Shown piece after piece: positions 1 to 8,588 of a stretch of DNA of 34,508 nt (positions are counted from its first letter, which is position 1; every line of letters begins with the position of its first letter). The DNA comes from Halobacteriales archaeon QS_5_68_33 (GTDB lineage: Archaea; Halobacteriota; Halobacteria; Halobacteriales; Haloarculaceae): contig PXRS01000027.1 in NCBI GenBank assembly GCA_003023785.1, positions 1 to 34,508 on the forward strand, written 5' to 3'. A program made the translations under genes and the position numbers. The notes beneath the pieces are model-generated. The model saw only the letters and a program-made list of their open reading frames with translations, was not told the DNA's origin and did no database searches.

Positions 1-116
1 CTGGCGAACACGCTCGAACGGCTCCTCGAACTCGACGACGAAACCGTCCTCGTCCAGGTGAACGACCGCGCCCCCAGTGCCTCTATCCCAAACTCGACGA
101 CCGCGGCTACGAATAC
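1..116 (+). pseudogene. DUF2249-like domain fragment with frameshift
   Basis: Frame 1 from the window edge reads a plausible protein (LANTLERLLELDDETVLVQVNDR). It then loses sense at a run of five C at 71-75. From there frame 3 gives QCLYPKLDDRGYEY, which resembles the C-terminal half of DUF2249 domains (L-x-V/T-N/D-DR-x-P-x-x-LYP-x-L-x-x-RGY). A single missing C in the run would join the two pieces. The 5' part lies outside the window. Family knowledge: DUF2249 is a small TusA-like fold found in respiratory and redox contexts. Either a real pseudogene or a homopolymer sequencing error explains it. Downstream of base 116 the similarity stops. Confidence 0.5.
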
Positions 117-718
117 CCGTGCGGTCCGCGAACGGGTCGCTCCGGTCGACCCTCGGTGTCGAACTCCGGCTGTCGGCCGCCAGGGACTACCACGCCAGCG
201 TGCACGTCGCGGGGCCGGCGGCACCGGTCGTCATCGGCGAACCGCCGACGCGGGCGGAGTACTGGTCCGACGACGAGGTGTACCTCCGGCGGCAGGCCAT
301 CGACAACCGGACGGTCTACAGCCGCTACAACGGCTCCGAGGCCTACGTGGGCACCTGGCGCTTCTGGCTCGGGTCGGTCGCGCTGGATATCGACCCGAAG
401 ACCGACCGCTACGCGACGCTGCGGAGCTTCGAGACGCGCGTCGCCGACCGCTCCGACGGACGGATCCACCTCGTCGGGACGGTCGTCCGCTCCCGAGAGT
501 TCGTCGACGACCAGGACGACGTGGAGCGGGTCGAGAACGCGACGCTGCACGCGTTCGTCACCGACACCGGACTGGTCACCTCCTACCAGGTGAGCTACGA
601 CGCGGTCCGCGGCGACGGGGAGACGGTTCGCGTCCGCCGCTCGGTCCGGTTCGACACGGTCGGGAACACCACCGTCGACCGGTCGGCGTGGGACGACGAG
701 GCGATGAGGCGGGGGTGA
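77..718 (+). CDS. hypothetical protein, probably 5'-truncated (lipoprotein-like C-terminal part)
   Basis: The frame is convincing from about residue 25 to the TGA at 716-718. It is rich in Asp/Tyr/Val with beta-strand-like alternation (RTVYSRYNGSEAYVGTWRF, and a TSYQVSYDAV stretch near the end). This is reminiscent of the C-terminal part of haloarchaeal secreted lipoproteins of the DUF7537 type, recalled only loosely. The only starts in frame are GTG at 77 and GTG at 119. Neither gives a twin-arginine or lipobox signal peptide, so the true N-terminus seems to be missing. The start overlaps the DUF2249 fragment, which suggests a deletion junction near 117-180. Function unknown. Confidence 0.5.
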   Translation: MPLSQTRRPRLRIPVRSANGSLRSTLGVELRLSAARDYHASVHVAGPAAPVVIGEPPTRAEYWSDDEVYLRRQAIDNRTVYSRYNGSEAYVGTWRFWLGSVALDIDPKTDRYATLRSFETRVADRSDGRIHLVGTVVRSREFVDDQDDVERVENATLHAFVTDTGLVTSYQVSYDAVRGDGETVRVRRSVRFDTVGNTTVDRSAWDDEAMRRG

Positions 719-724
719 CCCCTG

Positions 725-760
725 ATACGGTCGGTCGTAACTCAGTTGTCGACCGGCGTT
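725..760 (+). repeat. one-ended copy of repeat family A
   Basis: Begins TACGGTCGGTCGTAAC right after a TGA triplet (723-725) and matches the left end of the full elements at 19245 and 28184. No right inverted end is present. It lies just before the purL promoter. Confidence 0.55.
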
Positions 761-773
761 TCGCATGGAAAGC

Positions 774-780
774 GATATAG
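774..780 (+). promoter_or_regulatory. TATA-like box for purL
   Basis: GATATAG sits 25-31 bases before the purL ATG, the usual archaeal spacing for a leaderless or nearly leaderless transcript. Confidence 0.45.
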
Positions 781-804
781 CCGGCGGGCGGCCAGACACC
801 GCCA

Positions 805-3081
805 ATGGCACTCTCCGACGCCGACCGCGAACTCGTGGTCGAGGAACTCGGCCGGGAGCCCACGCCGGCCGAGGCCGCGCTCTTCGAGAACCTCTGGAGC
901 GAGCACTGCGCGTACCGCTCCTCGTGGCCGCTGCTCTCGGCGTTCGACGGGCGGGGCGACCAGGTCGTCGTCGGCCCCGGCGACGACGCCGCCGTCGTCG
1001 CGCTCCCCGACTACACGGACGACGCCGCCGACGACGCCAGCGCCGCGGCGGTCGACCCCGACACGGAGACCTACGTCACGCTGGGCATCGAGAGCCACAA
1101 CCACCCCTCCTACGTCGACCCGTTCGACGGCGCGGCGACCGGCGTCGGCGGCATCGTCCGCGACACGCTCTCGATGGGCGCCTACCCCATCGCGCTCGCC
1201 GACTCGCTGTATTTCGGCGACTTCGACCGCGAACACTCCCGCTATCTCTTCGAGGGCGTCGTCGAGGGCATCTCCCACTACGGCAACTGCATCGGCGTCC
1301 CCACCGTCGCGGGGTCGACCGCCTTCCACGACGACTACGAGGGCAATCCCCTCGTCAACGTCTCCTGTGTCGGCCTGGTCGACGACCCCGACCGGCTGGT
1401 GACCGCGACGGCCCAGGACCCGGGGAACAAACTGCTGCTCGTCGGGAGCGCGACCGGCCGTGACGGTCTCGGAGGCGCCTCGTTCGCCAGCGAGGATCTC
1501 GCCGAGGATGCCGAGACGGAAGACCGCCCGGCCGTCCAGGTGGGCGACCCTTACACCGAGAAGCTTCTCATCGAGTGCAACGAGCGACTGGTCGGGGAAG
1601 GGCTCGTCGAGTCGGCTCGCGACCTCGGCGCGGCGGGACTGGGCGGCGCGAGCAGCGAGATGGTGGCCAAGGGCGGCCTCGGTGCGCGCATCGAACTCGA
1701 CCGCGTCCACCAGCGCGAACCGAACATGAACGCCCTGGAGATCCTGCTCGCCGAGAGCCAGGAGCGGATGTGCTACGAGGTCCGTCCCGAGAACGTCGAG
1801 CGGGTCCACGAACTCGCCGACCGCTACGACCTCGGCTCGTCCGTCATCGGCGAGGTCACCGACGGCAACTACGTCTGTACGTTCCGTCGCGAGGCGCGAA
1901 GCGCCCCGGAAACGCCGAGCGGCGAGCACGGCGAGCCGCGAGGTGACGAGGCCGGCGAAACCGAAACCGTCGTCGACACCCCCGCGGAGTTCCTGGAAGA
2001 CGGCGCCCCCCACCACGACCTGCCCGCCGAGGAACCCGACGAAGGGGAGCGCGACCTGCCCGAGGACATCGATCCCGCGGCGGCGTTCGAGGCGGTCGTC
2101 TCCAGCCCGAACACCGCCTCGAAGGAGTGGGTGTACCGCCAGTACGACCACGAGGTGCAGGTCCGGACGGCGCTGCGGCCGGGCGACGACGCGGCGCTTC
2201 TCGCCATCCGCGAGTCCAACGTCGGGCTGGCCTGCTCGGCGGGCGCCGACCCCAACTGGACCGACGCCGCGCCCTACGAGGGTGCCCGGGCGGTGGCGCT
2301 GGAAAACGCCGCGAACGTCGCCGCGAAGGGCGCACGCCCCTACGCCGCTGTCGACTGCCTGAACGGCGGTAATCCCGAGAAACCCGGCGTCTACGGCGGG
2401 TTCAAGGCCATCGTCGACGGCCTCGCGGAGATGTGTGCGACGCTCGACGTCCCGGTGGTCGGCGGGAACGTCTCGCTGTACAACGATTCCCGGGCCGGCC
2501 CCATCCCGCCGACGCCGACGCTCGCGCTCGTCGGCGTCAAGGAGGGCTACGAGGCGCCGCCCCTCTCCCTGGCGGGCGGCGGTGACCTGCTGCTGGTCGG
2601 CGCCCGTGCCCTGGCTGGAGAGGCCGAGGCCCGCCTGGGCGGGTCCGAGTGCCTCGCGCAGTTCGGCGGGAGCGACCGCTTCCCCGAATCGCTGGACCAG
2701 CCCGCGGCGTTCGTCGAGACGCTCGCCGACGTCGCCGACGAGGAGACCACGCTCGCCACCCACGACGTCAGTCACGGCGGCCTCGCGGTGACGCTCGCCG
2801 AGATGGTCCACGGCGACGCCGGCGCCGCGGTCGAACTCGACGCCCCGGCCCGGGGGTCGCCAGCCGCATACCTCTTCGGGGAGCAGGCGGGACGCGTCGT
2901 CGTCGAGACGACCGACCCCCGTACGGTCCGGGAGGCTTTCGACGGCGTCGCGCCCGTCTGCGACCTGGGAGCGGCCGACGACTCGGGCACGCTCGACCTG
3001 TCGGTCGGGGACGCGACGCTCTCGTACGGAGCCGACGAGATAGCCGACCTGCGGAGCGTCATCGACCGCGAACTGGACTGA
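805..3081 (+). CDS. purL: phosphoribosylformylglycinamidine synthase subunit PurL
   Basis: Large subunit of FGAM synthase (purine pathway), cytoplasmic. It converts FGAR, ATP and glutamine-derived ammonia to FGAM, partnered by PurQ and PurS, which are not in this window. The 758-residue protein has the N-terminal SEHCAYRSS motif with His34 and the GIESHNHPS substrate loop near residue 95. Further motifs are [24 protein letters not shown] and, in the second half, [11 protein letters not shown] and [10 protein letters not shown]. It is longer than the usual archaeal small-type PurL (a little over 700). The excess includes an acidic Pro/Gly/Glu-rich stretch at about residues 361-385 and a long linker at 400-425. 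ATG at 805 is chosen for the TATA box and because the conserved N-terminus starts there. Confidence 0.96.
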   Translation: MALSDADRELVVEELGREPTPAEAALFENLWSEHCAYRSSWPLLSAFDGRGDQVVVGPGDDAAVVALPDYTDDAADDASAAAVDPDTETYVTLGIESHNHPSYVDPFDGAATGVGGIVRDTLSMGAYPIALADSLYFGDFDREHSRYLFEGVVEGISHYGNCIGVPTVAGSTAFHDDYEGNPLVNVSCVGLVDDPDRLVTATAQDPGNKLLLVGSATGRDGLGGASFASEDLAEDAETEDRPAVQVGDPYTEKLLIECNERLVGEGLVESARDLGAAGLGGASSEMVAKGGLGARIELDRVHQREPNMNALEILLAESQERMCYEVRPENVERVHELADRYDLGSSVIGEVTDGNYVCTFRREARSAPETPSGEHGEPRGDEAGETETVVDTPAEFLEDGAPHHDLPAEEPDEGERDLPEDIDPAAAFEAVVSSPNTASKEWVYRQYDHEVQVRTALRPGDDAALLAIRESNVGLACSAGADPNWTDAAPYEGARAVALENAANVAAKGARPYAAVDCLNGGNPEKPGVYGGFKAIVDGLAEMCATLDVPVVGGNVSLYNDSRAGPIPPTPTLALVGVKEGYEAPPLSLAGGGDLLLVGARALAGEAEARLGGSECLAQFGGSDRFPESLDQPAAFVETLADVADEETTLATHDVSHGGLAVTLAEMVHGDAGAAVELDAPARGSPAAYLFGEQAGRVVVETTDPRTVREAFDGVAPVCDLGAADDSGTLDLSVGDATLSYGADEIADLRSVIDRELD

Positions 3082-3092
3082 GCGGAGGCGTA

Positions 3093-4046
3093 TCAGACCA
3101 CCTGGTTCTCCAGGTCGTCGTACGCGCCGGTCTCGGCGACGCGGTCGAGGTTTCGCGCGAGGATGTCCGCGACGCGTTCCCAGTAGCGAGGCGTGTGGCC
3201 CGAGTTGTGCGGCGTGATGTAGGCGTTCCCGAGGGTCCACAGTTCGTGGTCCTCGGGGAGGGGTTCGGGGTCGGTCACGTCCAGCGCCGCGGCGCCGAGT
3301 TTGTTCCCCCGGAGCGCCCCGACGAGCGCGTCCGTCTCGACGATCGGACCGCGCCCGACGTTCACGAGCACCGCGTGGGGCGGGAGCCAGGACAGTTCGT
3401 CGGCGCCGATGAGCCCCTCGGTCGTCTCGGTGAGCGGACAGGCGATGACGAGGTAGTCGACGCCGACCAGCGCGGATTCGAGGTCGTCGAAGCCGTACAC
3501 TTCGTCGGTCGGCCCGCCCTTCTCCGGCGTGTATCGGACCCCGACCGTTTCGAGGTCGAACCCGGAGAGGCGCTCGACGATGGTCGTCCCGATGGCGCCC
3601 AGGCCGACCACGCAGACCCGCGAGCCGTTGAACTCGCCGGCGGCCTGGAAGTGACGCCACTCGCGGCGCTCCTGTCGTCGGATCCCCTCGTCGAGGCGGC
3701 GGGTGATCATGAGCAACCACCCGAGGACGTGTTCGGCGATGTTCGGCCCGTGGACGCCCGAGGCGTTCGTGACCGCCACGTCGCGCTCACGGAACGCGTC
3801 CAGGTCGAGGTGGCCGACGCCCGCCGACGAGCAGGCGAACAGTTCGAGGTTGTCAGCGGCGTCCAACACCTCGTCGCGCATGTCCCCGCCCACCGCCACC
3901 TCGGCGTCGGGGACCATGTCCAGTTCCTCGCTGTCGCTGCGCGCGAGGTGGACCTCGTCGTCGTCGAACCGGTCCCGCAACGCCGCCACACACCGTTCGG
4001 ACGGGATGCCGTGTGCCGTGTCGTTGAGAACCAGAATGTTTGCCAT
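3093..4046 (-). CDS. D-2-hydroxyacid dehydrogenase (NAD-dependent)
   Basis: A 317-residue enzyme of the D-isomer-specific 2-hydroxyacid dehydrogenase family, which reduces 2-oxoacids to D-2-hydroxyacids in the cytoplasm. The Rossmann loop GLGAIG is at 148-153. The catalytic triad is complete: Arg232 in VNVGRGPI, Glu261 in DPEPLP and His280 in TPHNSG. The substrate loop reads SSAGVGHLDL near 73-82. The exact substrate cannot be told from sequence; glyoxylate/hydroxypyruvate or phosphoglycerate-like substrates are possible. It converges on purL with 11 bases between the stops. A TATA-like ACTTATTG (minus strand, 4069-4076) lies 23-30 bases before the ATG. Confidence 0.92.
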   Translation of the reverse strand: MANILVLNDTAHGIPSERCVAALRDRFDDDEVHLARSDSEELDMVPDAEVAVGGDMRDEVLDAADNLELFACSSAGVGHLDLDAFRERDVAVTNASGVHGPNIAEHVLGWLLMITRRLDEGIRRQERREWRHFQAAGEFNGSRVCVVGLGAIGTTIVERLSGFDLETVGVRYTPEKGGPTDEVYGFDDLESALVGVDYLVIACPLTETTEGLIGADELSWLPPHAVLVNVGRGPIVETDALVGALRGNKLGAAALDVTDPEPLPEDHELWTLGNAYITPHNSGHTPRYWERVADILARNLDRVAETGAYDDLENQVV

Positions 4047-4068
4047 ACCGTTCGGTCTCCCCGGAGGC

Positions 4069-4076
4069 CAATAAGT
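4069..4076 (-). promoter_or_regulatory. TATA-like box for the D-2-hydroxyacid dehydrogenase
   Basis: ACTTATTG on the minus strand, correctly spaced for a leaderless start at 4046. It lies in the 54-base gap after the aldo/keto reductase gene, so this gene probably has its own promoter. Confidence 0.4.
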
Positions 4077-4100
4077 GTCCCAGCCCCGGCAATTAGAGGA

Positions 4101-5069
4101 TCACTCGTGGCCGGCGATCGGGAGCGGTTCATAGGGCTCTTCGAGGTATTCCACGTCCGAGTCGTCGAGGTCGACCTCGGTCGCTTCGACCGCGTCCTCC
4201 AGGTGTTCGACGCTAGAGGTGCCGACGATGGGCGCGTCGACCCGTTCCTTGTCGAGCAGCCACGCCAGCGCGACCTGGGCCATCGAGATGCCGTACTCCG
4301 CGGCGAGTTCCTCGACGCGCTCGTTTATCTCCTCGCCGCCGCCCTGGAGATAGGGCATCCCCTGGAGGTACTCGTCGGTCTCGCCGCGCGTCGTCGCCGC
4401 GACTTCCTCGTGCGGGCGGGCGGCGACCCCGCGGGCCAGCGGGCTCCAGGGGATGACGCCGACGTTCTCGCGGTCACAGAGCGGGAGCATCTCGCGCTCC
4501 TCCTCGCGGTAGAGGACGTTGTAGTGGTTCTGCATCGTCGCGAACCGCTCCAGGTCGAGGCTGTCGCTGGTGTGTAACGCCTCGGCGAACTGGTGGGCCC
4601 ACATCGACGACGCGCCGATGTACCGGACCTGCCCACGGCGGACCGCGTCGTCGAGGGTCCGGAGGGTCGTCTCGACCGGCGTGTCGCGGTCCCAGCGGTG
4701 TATCTGGTAGAGGTCGACGGTGTCCATTCCGAGCCTGTCGAGGCTGTTCGCCAGTTCCTGCTCGATGGCCTTCCGGGAGAGGCCCTGCGCGTTGGGGTGG
4801 TCGGCCATCTCGCCGAACACCTTGGTCGCGACGACCTGCCGGTCGCGGTCGTACCCTTCCAGCGCCGACCCGAGGATCTCCTCGCTCTCGCCCGTCGAGT
4901 AGACGTTCGCGGTGTCGAAGAAGTTGATGCCCAGGTCGATCGCGCGGTCGATGAGGGCCTCGCTCTCCTCGCGGTCGAGCGTCCACTCGCGGCCGCCGCC
5001 GAAGCTCATACAGCCCAGACAGATCTCGCTGACCTCCATACCCGTGTCGCCGAGTGTCGTGTACTCCAT
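4101..5069 (-). CDS. aldo/keto reductase
   Basis: A 322-residue NADPH-dependent oxidoreductase with a (beta/alpha)8 barrel. The catalytic tetrad is visible: Asp52 and Tyr57 in FFDTANVYSTGESEEILG, Lys83 in ATKVFG and His124 in YQIHRWD. It resembles the large YajO/YdhF-like and potassium-channel-beta-like group (REEERE and cofactor-binding VGTSSVEHLEDAV near 275-290). The substrate is probably an aldehyde or ketone but cannot be named. A TATA-like TGTTTAGTC on the minus strand (5092-5100) lies 23-31 bases before the ATG. Confidence 0.93.
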   Translation of the reverse strand: MEYTTLGDTGMEVSEICLGCMSFGGGREWTLDREESEALIDRAIDLGINFFDTANVYSTGESEEILGSALEGYDRDRQVVATKVFGEMADHPNAQGLSRKAIEQELANSLDRLGMDTVDLYQIHRWDRDTPVETTLRTLDDAVRRGQVRYIGASSMWAHQFAEALHTSDSLDLERFATMQNHYNVLYREEEREMLPLCDRENVGVIPWSPLARGVAARPHEEVAATTRGETDEYLQGMPYLQGGGEEINERVEELAAEYGISMAQVALAWLLDKERVDAPIVGTSSVEHLEDAVEATEVDLDDSDVEYLEEPYEPLPIAGHE

Positions 5070-5091
5070 GCTCGCCTGTGCGCGTGCTATC

Positions 5092-5100
5092 GACTAAACA
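5092..5100 (-). promoter_or_regulatory. TATA-like box for the aldo/keto reductase
   Basis: TGTTTAGTC on the minus strand with the standard distance to the ATG at 5069. Confidence 0.4.
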
Positions 5101-5145
5101 CTCGGCCTTCACGTGGCCGGTTGCCGGCTTCGCCCGTCCGTCGGC

Positions 5146-6375
5146 TCACCGTAACGTATCGAGGGGGTTCGAACGGGCGAGATACGCACTCGCGGCCAGT
5201 CCGCCGACTGCACTGACCAGGACGGCGAGTCCGAACCCGCCGAGAAGGACTCGCCGCGAGAGCGTCGCGACGTTCTCGAAGCCGGTTACTCTCACCGTGA
5301 CCGCGTTCACGAGTTCGATGCCCGGCAGTGCGAGGCCGACCCCGAGCAGGCCTCCGAGGAGGCCGACGAACAGCGCGTAGACGAGGACGATCGCGGCCAG
5401 GGACGACCGGGAGACCCCCATCGCGGCGACCGCGGCCAGCGTCTCGCGGTGGCGGAAGACAAACGACAACTGCATGTTCAACACCAGGAGGACCCCCGCG
5501 ACGACGGCGAGAACGAGGAGGCTTGCGCCGCTGAGCAACACGACCGCCTGGTCCCGGAGCGTCGCCCGAAACTGCTCGCCGTTCGTCCGGACCGTGTACT
5601 GCGGATAGGTCTCCGTCAGGTCCGACTCCAGGGCGCTAACGTCCGCGCCCCGGGTCGCGCGGACGAGAACGAACGACGCCCGGTCGCTCGCAGTCGTGCC
5701 CGTGACCTCCTGCAGTTCGCTCTGTCGCACGACAACAGTCGGTGCGCCGACGAACCGGGAAAACGTCGGCGAGATGCCGATGACCGTGAACTCGTTCTCT
5801 CGGGCGGTCGCGACCGTCCCGCCCAGATGGATCGTATCGTTGACGCCGACGTCGAGGAGGTCGGCGGTCCGACGGTCGATGATCACCTCGCGAGTCATGG
5901 GGCCGTCGTAGCTCCCGCCCGCGTAGTGGACATCGCCGCCCCGGAACCCCCGGCCCTCGGAGATGCTGACCAGTTCGCCGCCGCCCGGCGACCCCGCACC
6001 GACGACCGTCCGGAACTCGGACGCGTTGCGCCCCGCGTAGACTGTCTGGAACAGCAACGGAACCGCGGCCGCGACCGGGTCGCGCTCTGTGACCGACGCG
6101 GCGAGGTCGTGCGAGTCGACGACCGAGTTCTGAAACCCCCCGACCGTTCCCGGACGGAGTTCAGTCGGCCCGCCCGTCATCCACAGGTCCTGGCCGGACT
6201 GCTGGAACTTCTGCTGTCCGAATTCGACGACGCCGATGCCGACGCCGGCGAGCAACACGGCGGCCAGGACGGCCATCGCGACGCCCAGGACCGCTGTCGC
6301 GGTCTGTAGCCGTTCGTGACGGAGTTGGGCGAACGCGACGGCGACGAGTGCACGAACCCGCGAGAGGCGCCTCAC
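5146..6375 (-). CDS. ABC transporter permease, FtsX/MacB type (second of pair)
   Basis: The chosen start is a GTG at 6375 whose GTGA overlaps the TGA of the upstream permease, giving 409 residues and coupled translation. A longer in-frame extension upstream has no membrane or domain character. Layout: one helix near 20-45 (ATAVLGVAMAVLAAVLLAGVGIG) and a large extracellular MacB_PCD-like domain at about 45-275. Three helices follow at about 280-400, ending NPLDTLR, the typical FtsX C-terminus. Such permeases work with a LolD-like ATPase in lipoprotein or surface-factor transport rather than bulk solute import. It is last in a run of four minus-strand genes and pairs with its neighbour as a heterodimer. 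Confidence 0.85.
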   Translation of the reverse strand: MRRLSRVRALVAVAFAQLRHERLQTATAVLGVAMAVLAAVLLAGVGIGVVEFGQQKFQQSGQDLWMTGGPTELRPGTVGGFQNSVVDSHDLAASVTERDPVAAAVPLLFQTVYAGRNASEFRTVVGAGSPGGGELVSISEGRGFRGGDVHYAGGSYDGPMTREVIIDRRTADLLDVGVNDTIHLGGTVATARENEFTVIGISPTFSRFVGAPTVVVRQSELQEVTGTTASDRASFVLVRATRGADVSALESDLTETYPQYTVRTNGEQFRATLRDQAVVLLSGASLLVLAVVAGVLLVLNMQLSFVFRHRETLAAVAAMGVSRSSLAAIVLVYALFVGLLGGLLGVGLALPGIELVNAVTVRVTGFENVATLSRRVLLGGFGLAVLVSAVGGLAASAYLARSNPLDTLR

Positions 6376-7598
6376 CGCGAGAGCACCTCCAGCGGGGACG
6401 TCCGACGACTCAGCAACACCGGGTACACGGCTCCCAGAACGCCGATCAGGAGCGCGACACCGGCGGCCAGCCCGACCAGGAGCGGGTCGAACGTGGCGAC
6501 GGGTTCCAGGCCGAGGGTCGCTCGACCGGCACCGTTTATCGCGACGATTCCCAGCATGCCGAGGACCAGACCGCACGCCCCGCCGAGAACGGCGACGGTG
6601 ACGGTCTCGACTGCGACGAGGACCGACCGTGACCGCCGAGACAGCCCTATCGCCGCGAGCGCGCCCAGCGACTCGCTGTCGCCGCTCACCGCCAGCCCCA
6701 TCAGCGTCGCGACGAACAGCACCCCGACGAGGACAGCCGTCGCCGCGCCGCTGACGGCGATCGCGAGCGGCAGATTCGACGTCGAGACCCGCTGGGCCGC
6801 GAGACCGTTGCTCCGGACGACCGTCGTCCGCGGATACGACCGTTCGAGCGAGCCCCTGACGCTCCGGTCGTCCGTGCTCACGAGGATCTGGTCCGCCTGG
6901 TCACCGGCCGCACTGCCGGTTACCGCCTGCAGTTCACTCAGGTGAACGACCGCGACCGGAACGGTGCCGAACGCGGTCGACGTGCCCCCGGCCGAGACGT
7001 TGACCACCGAAAACGACCGGTTCGGCGCTCGCGGGGATTCGAGGGTCGTCCCCGCCGACGCGTTGAGCGACGTCGCGCCGGCTTCGTTGAGGATCGCTTC
7101 ACCCGTCCGGGGACCGTCGTAGCTGCCGTTGGCGTAGTGTGGGTCGCCGGGCGTGAGCGGACGCAGCGACAGTCCCAGCAGTTCCGCCTCCGGCCGGGAG
7201 ACGACGCCGGCGACGAGAACGTACTCTCGCTCGCCGGTGACGGCGTCTGCGACGGGGACGAGTTCGAGCAGGACCGGGACCGCGTACTCGACCCGGTCGT
7301 CGGCTCCGATGTGAGCGCTCGCGCGGTGAACGTCGCCCAGCTGGACGCTCCCGGTCGAGACGGCGAGCGACTGGACGTTCGATTCCTCGGGGACGATCCA
7401 GTAGTCGGTCTCCTCGCTGGCGACGACGGATTCGGACGCGAGCCCGAGCGAGATGGCCGTCACCGAAACCATCAGCCCGACCGCGAGCGCGACGCCGACG
7501 GTACTCATCGAGACGCGCGCGGGCGACGTTCTGAACCGCCCGAGCACGCGCCGAACTGCGAGCGCGGCCAGCGCGCCGAGGCGACGGAAGCCCATCAC
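6372..7598 (-). CDS. ABC transporter permease, FtsX/MacB type (first of pair)
   Basis: A 408-residue paralogue of the next gene with the same plan. There is an N-terminal helix at about 30-55, an extracellular domain to about 270, three C-terminal helices and the end TSPLEVLSR. The shared motifs ANGSYDGPRTGEAI here and AGGSYDGPMTREVI in the partner show duplication. The ATG overlaps the stop of the ATPase gene by four bases (7595-7598), so the two are translationally coupled. Confidence 0.87.
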   Translation of the reverse strand: MMGFRRLGALAALAVRRVLGRFRTSPARVSMSTVGVALAVGLMVSVTAISLGLASESVVASEETDYWIVPEESNVQSLAVSTGSVQLGDVHRASAHIGADDRVEYAVPVLLELVPVADAVTGEREYVLVAGVVSRPEAELLGLSLRPLTPGDPHYANGSYDGPRTGEAILNEAGATSLNASAGTTLESPRAPNRSFSVVNVSAGGTSTAFGTVPVAVVHLSELQAVTGSAAGDQADQILVSTDDRSVRGSLERSYPRTTVVRSNGLAAQRVSTSNLPLAIAVSGAATAVLVGVLFVATLMGLAVSGDSESLGALAAIGLSRRSRSVLVAVETVTVAVLGGACGLVLGMLGIVAINGAGRATLGLEPVATFDPLLVGLAAGVALLIGVLGAVYPVLLSRRTSPLEVLSR

Positions 7599-8359
7599 CC
7601 GCCGGTCCCGTCCGCGTCGCGCTCGTCGTCCGCTCGCTTCCCGTCACGGAGGGGCACTCGCCGGTCACAGACTGCCAGAGCCTGCTCGTCGTGGGACGCG
7701 AGGACGACCGCGCGGTCGTCGGCGACGTCGCCGAGCGCGCTCAGGACACGCTCGCCGGTCTCCGAGTCCAGTTCGCCGGTCGGCTCGTCGGCGACGATCA
7801 GGTCCGGTTCGGTCGCCAGCGAGCGGGCGATGGCCACGCGCTGTTGTTCGCCGCCGGACAGCCGTCCGGGCCTGTGCGTGACCCGGTCGCCCAGGCCGAC
7901 CGCTTCGAGCAGTTCGGTCGCGCGCTCGCGGCGCCGCGATTTCGGCTCGCCGAGTTCGACCAGCGGGAGCGCGACGTTTGCGCGCGCCGACAGCGCGGGG
8001 AGGAGGTGAAACCGCTGGAACACGACGCCGACGTGTTCGAGACGGAGTCGGGCGCGGCCGCGTTCCCCGTAGTCGGCAGTGTCCGTTCCCGCGAGCGTCA
8101 CCGTCCCCGCAGTCGGGAGGTCCAGCCCCGCGAGCAGGTGAAGGAGGGTCGACTTTCCGCTGCCGCTCGGTCCCGCGATGCCGACCATCTCTCCGCCCCG
8201 TATCGCGATCGAGACGCCGTCTACGGCACGGACTGCCGGCGGGGCGTCGTCGCCGAACAGCCCGGCAGCGCCCCACTCGTACCGGCGGACGAGGTCCCGA
8301 CCGCGGACGACGGCCGTCGACTCGGACGGTTCCGTGGAGACGGCCCTCTCACCGTCCAT
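7595..8359 (-). CDS. ABC transporter ATP-binding protein, LolD/MacB type
   Basis: A 254-residue ATPase: Walker A GPSGSGKST at 63-71, Q-loop FQRFHLLP near 115, signature LSGGEQQRVAIARS at 167-180, Walker B LIVADEPTGELD at 187-198, switch His in ASHDEQ near 223. ELDSETG after Walker B is typical of the LolD/FtsE/MacB branch. ATG 8359 is chosen because the longer frame to 8479 runs through a family B repeat and has no domain character. It energises the two FtsX-type permeases that follow with four-base overlaps. The surface protein gene upstream is a candidate client or accessory. Confidence 0.9.
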   Translation of the reverse strand: MDGERAVSTEPSESTAVVRGRDLVRRYEWGAAGLFGDDAPPAVRAVDGVSIAIRGGEMVGIAGPSGSGKSTLLHLLAGLDLPTAGTVTLAGTDTADYGERGRARLRLEHVGVVFQRFHLLPALSARANVALPLVELGEPKSRRRERATELLEAVGLGDRVTHRPGRLSGGEQQRVAIARSLATEPDLIVADEPTGELDSETGERVLSALGDVADDRAVVLASHDEQALAVCDRRVPLRDGKRADDERDADGTGG

Positions 8360-8390
8360 CGGACACCTCCGCTCCGGGCGACGATGCCGC

Positions 8391-8498
8391 TGCTGTCGGA
8401 CACGAGCGATGCCGGCGCTCCGGTGACTGTCCCGGGGTCTTCGAGACGCACGTCCCCGACCGTTGACGAGCACGTTCACGTACCTGTGTCCGGCAGTG
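8391..8498. repeat. repeat family B, copy 1 (both ends, degenerate)
   Basis: About 108 bp with imperfect inverted ends, TGCTGTCGGACACGAG on the left and CTGTGTCCGGCAGTG on the right. The internal core is shared with the copies at 19362 and 32630 (CTCCGGTGACTG, GGGGTCTTCGAGA, CACGTTCACGTAC). It lies between the ABC ATPase and the PGF-CTERM protein gene and creates a false upstream extension of the ATPase frame. Confidence 0.75.
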
Positions 8499-8588
8499 CG
8501 TGGACGCGACGGGTCGGTATCGGGAGGAGGCGAGCACCGACCCGGGCTGTCGCCAGGCGGCTGGCATAGCGAAATCAGTCACCCGGGG

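Noticed and set aside
742-3720. Long minus-strand open frame (992 codons) antisense to purL
   Set aside because: Its product is Arg/Asp/Val-rich with no domain, while the plus strand encodes a complete PurL. Long antisense frames are expected in very GC-rich genes.
6376-6576. N-terminal extension of the second FtsX-type permease
   Set aside because: Arg-rich shadow of the upstream permease gene; the GTGA overlap gives a natural start.
8360-8479. N-terminal extension of the ABC ATPase (40 residues)
   Set aside because: Encoded by family B repeat sequence; the same peptide appears at two unrelated loci. ATG 8359 is the sensible start.
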